Source: an uncultured Paraprevotella sp. (GTDB taxonomy: Bacteria > Bacteroidota > Bacteroidia > Bacteroidales > Bacteroidaceae). From it: DNA of 26,406 nt. The stretch is taken from assembly GCA_910586505.1 (NCBI GenBank), contig CAJUGV010000017.1, positions 1 to 26,406 on the forward strand, given 5' to 3'. A program made the position numbers and the translations under genes. Below the pieces are notes generated by a model. It was not told the origin of the DNA. It made no database searches and worked only from the letters and a program-made list of their open reading frames with translations. Shown here one piece after another: positions 1 to 8,457 of this stretch (the stretch's first letter is position 1; every line of letters begins with the position of its first letter).

Positions 1-321
1 ACCGTCCATCGCTCCCAATAGAAATATCCGGCAATCCGGATCGTCTTTATGATACTGATAGAAAGCCGTAAAGAAACTGCTGCCGGGAATAGCCTCTGGC
101 AAACGATTCTTCAACAGAAAGGAACACAAATACAGGATCTTACTGTCGCAGACCACCCACTCAGCCTTGTGATAAAGTTCATAAAATTCACGGTCATGCT
201 GGAGCTTCACCAGATGGTCCAGGTTGGGAGTAATCAGTACCCCGCGCTTCAGCACCTTCAACAGCTCAGTGCGCGTGACGGACAATAAATTCGCATTCAA
301 AATACGAACCGTATCTGACAT
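1..321 (-). CDS. WecG/TagA/CpsF family glycosyltransferase, N-terminal part (cut by window edge)
   Basis: The open frame starts at ATG 321 and runs off base 1, giving 107 codons with no stop. Residues about 32-36 read TPNLD, followed by a helical stretch, then CDSKIL and later PGSSFF. This follows the family pattern TPNxxH...DG...GSDLF. Family members transfer N-acetylmannosaminuronic acid, N-acetylmannosamine or a similar sugar onto an undecaprenyl-PP-linked sugar at the inner face of the cytoplasmic membrane, usually as the second sugar of the repeat unit. It lies last in the visible operon, 189 bp after the GT4 gene, a wider gap than elsewhere in the locus. The initiating sugar-phosphate transferase is not in view and may lie beyond base 1. 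The family is fairly clear from the N-terminal half alone; the sugar cannot be told. Confidence 0.85.
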   Translation of the reverse strand, partial: MSDTVRILNANLLSVTRTELLKVLKRGVLITPNLDHLVKLQHDREFYELYHKAEWVVCDSKILYLCSFLLKNRLPEAIPGSSFFTAFYQYHKDDPDCRIFLLGAMDG

Positions 322-510
322 AATAATTAAGGATAAAGTATATTAAACAAGAGTGTTAAACAGATTTTCCCAGGATTGACCACATGGATTCCAATGGACT
401 CCTACAACTTCTTTATATAGCTTCTTTCAGGCATAACATACTTTTATTCCTGTAAGTTTGAGCTATACCAGACAAATTATCAACTATAGAAAGTTATATG
501 CATAAATACA
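322..510. other. Intergenic gap between GT4 and WecG-like genes
   Basis: This 189-bp AT-rich gap is the longest inside the polysaccharide operon. It holds an imperfect 17-bp palindrome at 386-402, centred on TCCAATGGA. It also holds a nested pair of inverted repeats: TATAGCT at about 416 matches AGCTATA at about 462, with CAGG and CCTG inside. No TAnnTTTG promoter box on the minus strand and no T-tailed terminator were recognised, so read-through from the upstream genes is the simplest assumption. Confidence 0.35.
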
Positions 511-1581
511 CTATAATAAGTTAGTGTATATACGGGACAGAGTTTCGAATACTTTTTCAGGGAAATAATCCTGCACTATACCATATCCATTTGCTCCGTG
601 ATTTATTATCTCCTCACGATTCTCAATATAGTATTTTATGGCACCTGCTATCTCCTCAACCTTCCCTGGTTTTACCAGAATGCCGTTCCAATAAGGCTTG
701 ATTACTTCCGGAATCCCTCCAACCGGCGTAGAAATAACAGGATGTCTATATGCCATAGCCTCCAGAATAGCAATAGGTAAGCCTTCATTATATGACGGAA
801 GAATATAAACATCCTCCCAATTCAGACACTCATCCTTCTTCTCACCTGCTATCCATCCCTCATAAGATACAAAATCTTCCAGTTGATATCTTTTTATACA
901 GGCTACAATATCACCATCCACCTCATTTCCACCTATGCGCAATAATAACTTGTCTTTAAAATATTCCTTATTAGCACTTATTGCACTCAATAAATCAAAT
1001 GCACCTTTTCGATTACTTATCTCCCCCATATACATCAGGTGAAGTTTATTATCCTTCCGTTTTATAGGTTCAGCCACAGGAGGAGAAACAATATTATTCA
1101 GTACGAAAACTTTCTCCTTATCAACACCGATTGAAATAAAATAGTTCTTCCAAGATTCGGATAGTACAATAAGACAATCACACTTGTTTATTGTGCCTAT
1201 AATATTCTTCTTATGACGGCTACCGTTATAAAAATCTACAAAGTCTGCGGCATGCTCATGTAGGATAACTTTCTTTCCCTTCTTTTTTGCGAGATTAATA
1301 AAGATCCCGCATCTATAAAAAGAAGCATTCGCAGCACCATGTATATGTACAATTCGTATATCCCTATCAAATGTACATAAAAGCCAGGTTCGAACTATGG
1401 CTTGCACCGCATACCACAATTTCGTAAGTTTTCCACCCAACGTCCATGTTGGTATAAACCGCATGTTCTCTATATATCGATTATATGATACAAGAACAGA
1501 GGTCATACCTCCTTTCGTTTTCATTGAAACTCCAAGGAAAAGAACTCTTCTAGATAGATTCCTACAGATATATGTCTGCAT
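511..1581 (-). CDS. GT4-family (GT-B fold) glycosyltransferase
   Basis: This 356-residue protein has the two-domain layout of a retaining GT-B enzyme. The N-terminal acceptor domain contains a glycine-rich loop (KTKGGMTS, residues 21-28) and HEH at 108-110. The C-terminal nucleotide-sugar domain contains GEISNRKG (186-193) and the E-x7-E motif in NEGLPIAILEA, with glutamates at about 266 and 274, followed by PVISTPVGGIPEVI. The role is transfer of one sugar onto the growing lipid-linked repeat unit in the cytoplasm. Donor and linkage cannot be read from sequence. It lies 27 bp downstream of a pyruvyl transferase gene in the same orientation. An internal Met20 could be an alternative start, but the upstream residues look like the expected first beta strand (RVLFLGV), so the longer form is kept. 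Confidence 0.92.
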   Translation of the reverse strand: MQTYICRNLSRRVLFLGVSMKTKGGMTSVLVSYNRYIENMRFIPTWTLGGKLTKLWYAVQAIVRTWLLCTFDRDIRIVHIHGAANASFYRCGIFINLAKKKGKKVILHEHAADFVDFYNGSRHKKNIIGTINKCDCLIVLSESWKNYFISIGVDKEKVFVLNNIVSPPVAEPIKRKDNKLHLMYMGEISNRKGAFDLLSAISANKEYFKDKLLLRIGGNEVDGDIVACIKRYQLEDFVSYEGWIAGEKKDECLNWEDVYILPSYNEGLPIAILEAMAYRHPVISTPVGGIPEVIKPYWNGILVKPGKVEEIAGAIKYYIENREEIINHGANGYGIVQDYFPEKVFETLSRIYTNLL

Positions 1582-1608
1582 ATCTATATAAACACTTTTC
1601 TTGAAACG

Positions 1609-2787
1609 TCAAAAACTTAACGCCGCTTTCAGAAATTCTACACTTTTGGTACGAAGTTGCTGTAGATTTTCATCAACCTGCTCCCAATTGACAGGACTGT
1701 CGATTAACGTTGCAACATCACCACCGGCATAGATGCGGTTCCTGCTGATACCTAATACATCAAACAAAGAATCTATTCTTGAATTCCGCCCATTCTTGTT
1801 ATCTGCAGCAAACCTGTAGAATGTCATAAATTGGCGATGAAAAATTATAGAGAATACAGAACAATGAAACGAATCTGTACATACATATGCCGCATTACTG
1901 ATATACTTTACAAAATCATTGGGATCCACCTCATAAGGAGCCTCGTCGCCAAAAGCCTCATCGGTTTCAACATATTCATCCATGTGCCTTATCGTAATGA
2001 TTTTGTAACCCGTCTGTGTTCTCAGTTCGTTTGCAGCCTTTCGCGCCATAAGGTCAGAACCTAAAAAGTAGCAGAAAATATAAGGTCCCGTTTCACATAT
2101 ATGGGAATCTTTTATTTCCTCCTTCCATTCCTGTTCATCAAACAACAATGTAGGGTCAGCAACTACAGTAGCCTTTTGATGCGATAAAGTTTCAACAATT
2201 TCCTTTCCACGTTGTTCTCTGACTCCTATTGTGGCAAACCTATCCAGAAACTCTCCGGTCGCTTTTTTCTGGAATCGAGGAATCTCCGATACGCCAAAAC
2301 TAGAGGCATAAGCTATCCTCGGCACAGCATCATCAACAAATAAAAGATTAAAGAATTTATTGGGAAGACTCATTGGCGTCCATACTTGATCACTACCCAC
2401 AACTACCGCTGAATAACGCTTCGATCCTTCACACAATTCTTTAAAACCTACATATTCTTGAAATAAAGGAATCAATTTCTTTTTCTTATATTTATCTACA
2501 GCTTCTGTACGTAGCTGAATACAATGCGCATAATGAGAATTCTTGTTTATATTCTTTTTCGTAATAAATCTACCATACAGTTCCCTGGACCCACCAGCTC
2601 TTATTGCATTTATTACAAATCTAAATTTCTGATAAAGAGTTAACTCTTTCTTGTATTGTATAACTTCACAAAGAAATCCAAGTTGTTGAATTTTCCTCAA
2701 CATTGCATAACCTTGCAAAGAGGTTCCATAATTATTATGCCCCGATGTATAAGCAATTACACATCCAATTCTCTTTTGCATATTCAA
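1609..2787 (-). CDS. Polysaccharide pyruvyl transferase family protein (first of two)
   Basis: This 392-residue protein matches the CsaB/WcaK-type family that adds a pyruvate ketal from phosphoenolpyruvate to a sugar of a surface glycan. Visible marks are HNNYGTSLQGYAML near residue 18, VVGSDQVW in the middle of the first domain, AYASSFGVSEIP, VADPTLLFD opening the second domain, and TDSFHCSVFSIIF, which corresponds to the family histidine region near the C-terminus. It is typical of the family subgroup found in Bacteroides glycan loci. It lies between the LVIVD-like gene (25-bp gap) and GT4 (27-bp gap). The family also contains members that act on other acceptors, so ketal formation is inferred from the family. 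The locus carries a second, quite different member at 7279-8457. Confidence 0.9.
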   Translation of the reverse strand: MNMQKRIGCVIAYTSGHNNYGTSLQGYAMLRKIQQLGFLCEVIQYKKELTLYQKFRFVINAIRAGGSRELYGRFITKKNINKNSHYAHCIQLRTEAVDKYKKKKLIPLFQEYVGFKELCEGSKRYSAVVVGSDQVWTPMSLPNKFFNLLFVDDAVPRIAYASSFGVSEIPRFQKKATGEFLDRFATIGVREQRGKEIVETLSHQKATVVADPTLLFDEQEWKEEIKDSHICETGPYIFCYFLGSDLMARKAANELRTQTGYKIITIRHMDEYVETDEAFGDEAPYEVDPNDFVKYISNAAYVCTDSFHCSVFSIIFHRQFMTFYRFAADNKNGRNSRIDSLFDVLGISRNRIYAGGDVATLIDSPVNWEQVDENLQQLRTKSVEFLKAALSF

Positions 2788-2812
2788 ATTCCTTAAGTTA
2801 TAATTCTAAACT

Positions 2813-3961
2813 CTACATACTTTTATTTCCATCTAACTCAATTTCATATATGTCGGGCCAATAATAGTCTCCACCATATAGCAATCCCCTATAATTTATA
2901 TGAATAGGTTGAATATAACTTCCCTCTGAAACATCTACGATCCTTAGAAAATGTGGCATCTTCGGATCTTCAAGACTAAACACGGCAATACCTTTCTCAC
3001 CGAAATTAACATACAATTTATCTTCAAATACATCTATATAAGAAGGAGGGGGATCTCCTATCTTCCTTTTATACCACTCATTTCTTGGTATTAATGATAA
3101 ATGAGACTTAATGTCATTTATATTAGTAAAATCCAATACAAGAACTCCTCTATTGTCATTATCACTATTAAAAATGTCTATTGTCGGGGCCAAAGTAACA
3201 TAACATAGGGGGGGGGTAGATATCAAGCTAAAGCATTGCAAACCAGCCGTATTTATATCCAAAGACAGTTCATCTAAATATAAATCTTTAACATGCCGCG
3301 TTTTCTCAGGAATAGTGATGTCCCAAATACTAATGCCCTCTTTGAACCTAGAGAATGCTACATAAGAAACTGAATCTGTTTCAAAACAAGCTATATCTTG
3401 GAATTCCGTATATGAATCATGCCTATACTCAAATATTCGATTAGGCTTATTCGGATACTCTAAATCATAGATATCAAATCCATTCAACCCCGATACGATG
3501 AGCTTCTTTTTAAAAACTTTTGCACTCACCAATTTTATATCACTTTGGTATCTATTAATAACCGTAAGGTCATTTTTATTTAGCACATATAAGATTCCAT
3601 TTATATAGTCTTTATCATCTAGCTCTAAGGAGCCTGGAAGATAACTCCTACACGAAACATATACACAACTATCATATATATCTCCTCCACGTGCTATTAA
3701 TCTACCTACAAATGTATTTTCACATAGCTCCTCATTACTAACCAGTTCAACAAGTTCATCGGAAGAAAGATATTTTTTAACACCATAATAACCCAACGTA
3801 TATAATGTATCCTTCTCAGAAAATATACTCCAATTTCCTTGCACAAAGGTTCTAAATATAGCTGTTCTCAAAGGTATATTTTTAAAAACGTATACTCCCC
3901 CTACAGCCATTAACACAATACCTACACAAAAAGAATAAAATACAGTTTTCTTTCTTTTCAT
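2813..3961 (-). CDS. Membrane-anchored LVIVD-repeat-like beta-propeller protein, function unknown
   Basis: I do not recognise a characterised homologue. The 382-residue protein starts with MKRKKT and a hydrophobic segment (about residues 8-25), so it is probably anchored in the inner membrane or lipid-exported with the rest periplasmic or outside. The remainder has repeats of about 45-50 residues of the form 'kkLIVSGLNGFDIYDL..P', 'YVAFSRFKEGISIWDI..P' and 'LYVNFGEKGIAVFSLEDPKMP', which is the pattern of LVIVD/propeller repeats seen in bacterial surface proteins. It sits between GT2 and pyruvyl transferase genes with gaps of 15 and 25 bp, so it is co-transcribed with the capsule genes. A run of nine C (coding strand) at 3208-3216, codons about 249-252, keeps the frame open here; loss or gain of one base would truncate the protein at roughly two thirds of its length. 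It could bind or help place the polymer, but that is only a guess. Confidence 0.7.
   Translation of the reverse strand: MKRKKTVFYSFCVGIVLMAVGGVYVFKNIPLRTAIFRTFVQGNWSIFSEKDTLYTLGYYGVKKYLSSDELVELVSNEELCENTFVGRLIARGGDIYDSCVYVSCRSYLPGSLELDDKDYINGILYVLNKNDLTVINRYQSDIKLVSAKVFKKKLIVSGLNGFDIYDLEYPNKPNRIFEYRHDSYTEFQDIACFETDSVSYVAFSRFKEGISIWDITIPEKTRHVKDLYLDELSLDINTAGLQCFSLISTPPLCYVTLAPTIDIFNSDNDNRGVLVLDFTNINDIKSHLSLIPRNEWYKRKIGDPPPSYIDVFEDKLYVNFGEKGIAVFSLEDPKMPHFLRIVDVSEGSYIQPIHINYRGLLYGGDYYWPDIYEIELDGNKSM
3208..3216 (-). repeat. Nine-base homopolymer (C9 on coding strand) inside a CDS
   Basis: Nine consecutive G on the plus strand, read as ACC-CCC-CCC-C in the propeller-protein gene. Homopolymers of this length inside reading frames are classic sites of slipped-strand mispairing. 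It lies in an otherwise AT-rich gene, which makes a chance run of nine less likely. Confidence 0.9.
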
Positions 3962-3976
3962 AATAGTTAAGCAAGA

Positions 3977-4942
3977 TTATAATGATTTTGAACGGATAGT
4001 CTCGTAATATTGAATGAAAATCTGTTTGGGCGTAAGTTTACTACCAATTGTCTTTATCGTATTAAAATGAGCTTTATACATTATCTGATAATGGTTCTTC
4101 TTATCTAATAAATACTTGAAAAACCAAATACCACCATATAAGGAATGAAATATATAAATCATGAAAATAAATAATATCCGTTTAAAGATAATATCGTGAG
4201 CATAGAAAATAAGTTCACCTTTCTTACATGCAGGCAAAGTTGCCGTATGTACTTTCGATCTTGTTTCTCCTCTTAAATGAGTTATACTAATATTAGTATT
4301 CACATAACACTTCATTCCTCTCTGATTAATGAGCGTTGATAAAGCAATATCTTCCGGACAAAAGAAATAACGCTCATCAAACCAATTGAGAGATCTAAAA
4401 ACTTCCGTTTTAATTAAGAATGCAGCTCCTGATATGTTATACGTTTGGTAGATTCCCTTTCCTCCTGTATATTTAGAGGCATTTTCATAATATTTAATTA
4501 TTCTCATCAAATCAAGAAAATACGTAAATATCGTATATTTAGGTCTCCCATTACGCTGTATACTACCATCTCTGTTTAAAGTAATCGGGCTGACTATTGC
4601 GACATCGTTAGGCAAACTCTGAAGTGTATCACACAAAAGACCAATAGCATCACAAGAAAATAACGTATCATCATTTAAAACGAAACAGAAATCACCTTTC
4701 ACTTGACGCAAGGCCAGATTGTTATTCTCCGAAAAACCCCGAATTTCATTACTTTCTATTATTGTTATCCAAGGATAATCATTGCGCAACTTCTCAAGAT
4801 TTTCTTTCGAAAACAAATATGCCACAACGAATGTTTCATATGATACCTTAGTATACTTCTTTATACTATCCAAACACGGATATAGATTTTTAAGATTGTT
4901 CATACAAACAATCACAATACTAACTCTAACATTATCACACAT
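3977..4942 (-). CDS. GT2-family glycosyltransferase (rhamnosyltransferase-like)
   Basis: This 321-residue protein shows the GT-A fold of family 2. It opens with VSIVIVCMNN (residues 7-16), has GFSENNNLAL (69-78), which is the nucleotide-sugar pocket motif common in WbbL-like rhamnosyltransferases, and the metal-binding acidic cluster VLNDDT (88-93). A second acidic pair in FFCPEDIAL probably holds the catalytic base. After the catalytic domain, a hydrophobic stretch (FKRILFIFMIYIFHSLYG, about 250-270) suggests membrane contact, as expected for an enzyme using undecaprenyl-linked acceptors. The gene is 11 bp after the WbsX-like gene and 15 bp before the propeller gene. It is likely inverting; the donor sugar is not determinable. 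Confidence 0.9.
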   Translation of the reverse strand: MCDNVRVSIVIVCMNNLKNLYPCLDSIKKYTKVSYETFVVAYLFSKENLEKLRNDYPWITIIESNEIRGFSENNNLALRQVKGDFCFVLNDDTLFSCDAIGLLCDTLQSLPNDVAIVSPITLNRDGSIQRNGRPKYTIFTYFLDLMRIIKYYENASKYTGGKGIYQTYNISGAAFLIKTEVFRSLNWFDERYFFCPEDIALSTLINQRGMKCYVNTNISITHLRGETRSKVHTATLPACKKGELIFYAHDIIFKRILFIFMIYIFHSLYGGIWFFKYLLDKKNHYQIMYKAHFNTIKTIGSKLTPKQIFIQYYETIRSKSL

Positions 4943-4953
4943 AATCCTCGTAT

Positions 4954-6021
4954 TTATTTATTCACCACTTCTTTCACAGCCTCAAGATAAGCCCTGCCAA
5001 ATTTTAGGTCCGGCTCCAAGTGACAACCTTCAGCCCACTCATTCCAAGCATTAATAAAGATGAAATTCTCATCTTTTGAATATGGCTTAAACCTATTATA
5101 AACAGCAAAAAACCATTTTTTGAATAACGAGGGAGTACTACCCTTAAACCCTGTAAACGGTCGTCCGACCCTTCGTGGAGAATTATCCCACTGGGGGCAA
5201 CAACTAGGATACCTTTTATAGGAAATATTAGTAGTCTTATATAGCTGAAATTTTACATACGCAGAATAACTAAACACAGCACTCGTCAACTCTTTTTTTA
5301 GAATTTTCTTACATAATTTCCCTAATACATCACGCCTATCAAATCCCTCTTTGTTAATTGGCTGGAACTCAACAGCCGCATCCACATTACGAGTCATGTA
5401 CTCCTTACCCCATACACCTCCAGCCTCAAAGCGACATATATAAAGCTGAAATCCATATTTACTCGCCTCCCTTTGCCATACATCTACCGTCTTATCGAAA
5501 TCAGGAAACAAATCTGTACGATAAACACAAAAAACAGGTTTTCCATCTACACGTATATATCTCTTATCTCTAAAATAAGGAAGCAAATAATTAAAATGCG
5601 CTATATCGTCCTCAATACTATATTCTTGCTTTATCAATGCTACATTAAACCCGCCTTCCCAGTTACGATGCCAATTCTCATTGGCCCAACATAACATAAA
5701 AGGAAAATCTTCCTCGCTATTCGCCAACATGGCTTCTACAGGTTTCTCCATTATTAAATGCCCATTAAACCAATAATGGTAATAGCAAAAACCATAAATA
5801 CCATATTCTTTCGCCAATCTCTGTTGTTCGAGTCTGTTCTCTTTTAACCGCAAATCGTAAAAGCCCAAGTCACTAGGAATATGAGGCTCATAATGTCCTT
5901 TATAACGTGGTTTAGCTACAACAACGTTCCTCCATTCCGTAAATCCCTTTCCCCACCATTCATCATTTTCCGGAAAAGGATAGAATTGAGGCAGGTGAAT
6001 TGCTATTACTCTTTTATCCAT
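4954..6021 (-). CDS. WbsX-like / GH99-like domain protein of polysaccharide synthesis
   Basis: The 355-residue protein has the marks of the WbsX family (glycosyltransferase WbsX / GH99-like): AIHLPQFYPFPENDEWWGKG at the start, GFTEWRNV, YGFCYYHYWFNG near residue 75, CWANENWHRNWEG near 110, and the C-terminal INAWNEWAEGCHLEPD. These proteins are frequent in O-antigen and capsule loci. They share a TIM-barrel resembling GH99 endo-mannosidases, and their exact activity (transferase or hydrolase/editing enzyme) is not settled. The start codon lies inside the end of the polymerase gene (16-bp overlap), which indicates translational coupling. The stop is 11 bp before GT2. Confidence 0.88.
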   Translation of the reverse strand: MDKRVIAIHLPQFYPFPENDEWWGKGFTEWRNVVVAKPRYKGHYEPHIPSDLGFYDLRLKENRLEQQRLAKEYGIYGFCYYHYWFNGHLIMEKPVEAMLANSEEDFPFMLCWANENWHRNWEGGFNVALIKQEYSIEDDIAHFNYLLPYFRDKRYIRVDGKPVFCVYRTDLFPDFDKTVDVWQREASKYGFQLYICRFEAGGVWGKEYMTRNVDAAVEFQPINKEGFDRRDVLGKLCKKILKKELTSAVFSYSAYVKFQLYKTTNISYKRYPSCCPQWDNSPRRVGRPFTGFKGSTPSLFKKWFFAVYNRFKPYSKDENFIFINAWNEWAEGCHLEPDLKFGRAYLEAVKEVVNK

Positions 6022-7271
6022 AGTTTTCTACCATTATCCATTTGTCTACTAAAGACCAATCCACAGCATATCCAAAAAATAGCTATATGTTGCTCAAAAA
6101 CAGCCAAACAATTCGCACCGGTCATGGCCACCAGATAGAACGCGATTATCAACAACTCGAAAATGTTCCCTTTTATATTTCTTAATCCCTTAAGTATAGT
6201 AACCAGAAAGATAAAACCATATCCTATACAACCTAGAATACCTATTTCATATAACATCTTCATATACTGCTGATCCGTTATGGCACTTTTTCCAAGAAAA
6301 TACGCCCCATGGGAATATCTGCCAATTCCATCACCAAGCAATGAAATTTCTTTCGTACGAAAATCTCTAAAGATATTTGTTCTATCTTTTAGGAACATTT
6401 GAGCATTATCGAAAACTTCCAGCTTATCAAGCAATCTGACTCGCATTTCATCGCTTATTATATTAAATGCAAAAACAGCTATACACATAATCAAAATAAG
6501 AAGTATCAATAGAGAGCCAAACATAGTACGCTTTTGTGTCCTCTTCCTAAAGAAAATGCTCGTTACGCAATAAAAGATTGTAATAAACGCTATGGCAGCA
6601 AGTGGCGTTCTCTGTTGGGATAACAACGTTATCAACACGAGGAACACCATGATACAGATATTCTTCTTACTGATCGTCCCTACCTTATAAGATAGGTACA
6701 TGATATACATATATATTATAGTGCTCCCATAACTGACCCAATAGGGATAAGGCCAAAAAGCCGACAATCTTGACATTTCAAGAAAACGTCCGGCATCATC
6801 CTGATCCGACCATATCTCCATTTTATATTCCATATACCACGAAGGAGATGTGAAATATAAGTACAGACCTATTAAACAGACAATCAGAAACGGAACGATT
6901 CCCTTTCTTATTATATCTAAATTTCTCATTGAGGGATGCTTTCCTACAAAAAAGAAAATTATAAAATACAGTTCTGTTCTACATCCTAAATACCAAAGCG
7001 ACTCATCGTAATCCTTAACATACCCGCTAAGAGCAAGCACTCCAATAAATACAATGACCAAGAAGTCAAAAAACACCATTTTCTTCAATAGGTACGAAGC
7101 AGTTAACACACTTGCAGCAAGCATGATCAACAGATCCAATTTTGCCGCATATTTCATTCCTATCATCGCCAAAAAACCATTAATGGCAAACAGGAGAAAG
7201 TAATTATTAACTATTACAACGCTCCACTTTTCCAATAAACGCCCCATAAATTCATCTCGGATTATCAACAA
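6006..7271 (-). CDS. wzy: Wzy-type polysaccharide polymerase / O-antigen ligase family membrane protein
   Basis: The 421-residue protein is almost wholly made of hydrophobic segments (roughly 10-12 membrane spans). It has one larger polar loop, about residues 270-335, that contains the DRTNIF..FRTKEISLLGDGIGRYSHGAYF-type stretch typical of the periplasmic loop in O-antigen polymerase/ligase families. Such proteins join lipid-linked repeat units at the periplasmic side in Wzx/Wzy-dependent pathways. Sequence conservation in this class is low, so the call rests on topology, loop motif and context: a wzx flippase is in the same operon. It follows a pyruvyl transferase gene by 7 bp and overlaps the WbsX-like gene by 16 bp. 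A second start candidate, Met9 (MGRLLEKW), is possible. Confidence 0.85.
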   Translation of the reverse strand: MLIIRDEFMGRLLEKWSVVIVNNYFLLFAINGFLAMIGMKYAAKLDLLIMLAASVLTASYLLKKMVFFDFLVIVFIGVLALSGYVKDYDESLWYLGCRTELYFIIFFFVGKHPSMRNLDIIRKGIVPFLIVCLIGLYLYFTSPSWYMEYKMEIWSDQDDAGRFLEMSRLSAFWPYPYWVSYGSTIIYMYIMYLSYKVGTISKKNICIMVFLVLITLLSQQRTPLAAIAFITIFYCVTSIFFRKRTQKRTMFGSLLILLILIMCIAVFAFNIISDEMRVRLLDKLEVFDNAQMFLKDRTNIFRDFRTKEISLLGDGIGRYSHGAYFLGKSAITDQQYMKMLYEIGILGCIGYGFIFLVTILKGLRNIKGNIFELLIIAFYLVAMTGANCLAVFEQHIAIFWICCGLVFSRQMDNGRKLWIKE

Positions 7272-7278
7272 CAGTTAA

Positions 7279-8457
7279 CTATAAGTTCCTTAGTTCCTTC
7301 TTAATCTCAGACAGCTTGTTTTTATAATTTTCCATTTCTCTATTCAATTGATTCCTTACCGCATCCTCCTGCCTGCAAAGCTCCTTAAAACTACCGACCA
7401 ATTGCCCTTTTGAGAAATGTTTACTATCCACCAAAGTCCATTCCGGCAATCCCAAATCCTTGACGAGCCCTCTTGCCTTAATAGAATAACCGATGGCTAT
7501 CGACGGCACACCTGTCGAATAGGCCGAAATAACGGAATGGGTTCTCGCTCCTATAAAAAAGCGACAATGAGAAATGGCAAAGCGTATTTGACAATAGTTA
7601 CTGTTTTCACTGTCTAAAATTGAAATCCGGGGATTCGAATAAAGTTTCGTAAGTGCATTACATACAATCCTATCATCCTGACTTTCCCACAACACGTGAG
7701 GAATTAGCAATATGCGATAGCAAGTCTTATCCAGTATATGATCTATTAGAGACTTTACCTCTTGCGCGAATTCGGAATTCAAAGAAAACCCTCCCATCAC
7801 ATAGTTACTCAGATTCAGGCCCACCACCTCCTCATCGTTAAAGCAAGACGGCAATTCACAAACCTCAGGCTGCAACACAAATGCGGGATCGGGATAAACT
7901 ACAACATTTTTAACTCCATGACCAGCAAGAACATCCCTTGTTAAAGTCTCCCGTGCATAGATCAAAGAAAAATGCTTCAGACTTCTCAGCTTTTCGGGAG
8001 TCAAATCATCCTCTCCCACCGAGCATCCCCACAAAACACTTTTCCTCCCTTTTGCATGCACATAATCGACAGTATAGTTTACTTGATTATTCTCATAACA
8101 AAGCATGTCGCCTCCAGTTGACAACATGAGATCATGACAATCCATTCCGTTCAGGAAGCCTTCGTAACGATACCGATATAAATAGCACTTTCGTTTTTCA
8201 GCATCACGAACGAACAACCGATAGAGTTTGAATCTGATACGAAAGAGGAGTTTTGACTTGCGCGCAGAAACTAACGTTACATATTCACCTACCCCCAACC
8301 GGGAATCGAGTGCCACATCCGTACACAAACCTATCAGACGATCCTTACTCTCGCCCAGAATCAAAGCCGTTCCCTTGGCTATAGCCTCGCACCCGCGATT
8401 ACCGCCGTCCAGGTGTATCGGAAAATAATACTTCATTATAAAAGCCTCCGCACTCAA
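7279..8457 (-). CDS. Polysaccharide pyruvyl transferase family protein (second of two)
   Basis: This 392-residue member belongs to the WcaK-like branch. It shows NRGCEAIAKGTALIL near the N-terminus, STGGDMLCYE (about 113-122), WGCSVGEDDL, VVYPDPAFVL opening the second domain, LLIPHV, and the late signature FIGARTHSVISAYSTGVP followed by SIAIGYSIKARGLVKDLGL. The family transfers pyruvate from PEP to glycan sugars. It is only remotely like the pyruvyl transferase at 1609-2787, so the two probably act on different sugars or have diverged in role. ATG 8457 overlaps the stop of the MenD-like gene as ATGA. Homologues usually begin near KYYFPIHL, so Met8 at 8436 is also possible. The C-terminal 40 residues form a charged, probable coiled coil. 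Confidence 0.88.
   Translation of the reverse strand: MSAEAFIMKYYFPIHLDGGNRGCEAIAKGTALILGESKDRLIGLCTDVALDSRLGVGEYVTLVSARKSKLLFRIRFKLYRLFVRDAEKRKCYLYRYRYEGFLNGMDCHDLMLSTGGDMLCYENNQVNYTVDYVHAKGRKSVLWGCSVGEDDLTPEKLRSLKHFSLIYARETLTRDVLAGHGVKNVVVYPDPAFVLQPEVCELPSCFNDEEVVGLNLSNYVMGGFSLNSEFAQEVKSLIDHILDKTCYRILLIPHVLWESQDDRIVCNALTKLYSNPRISILDSENSNYCQIRFAISHCRFFIGARTHSVISAYSTGVPSIAIGYSIKARGLVKDLGLPEWTLVDSKHFSKGQLVGSFKELCRQEDAVRNQLNREMENYKNKLSEIKKELRNL

Noticed and set aside
386..402. An imperfect 17-bp palindrome upstream of the WecG-like gene as an operator
   Set aside because: It is inside an operon gap without a recognised promoter and could easily occur by chance.
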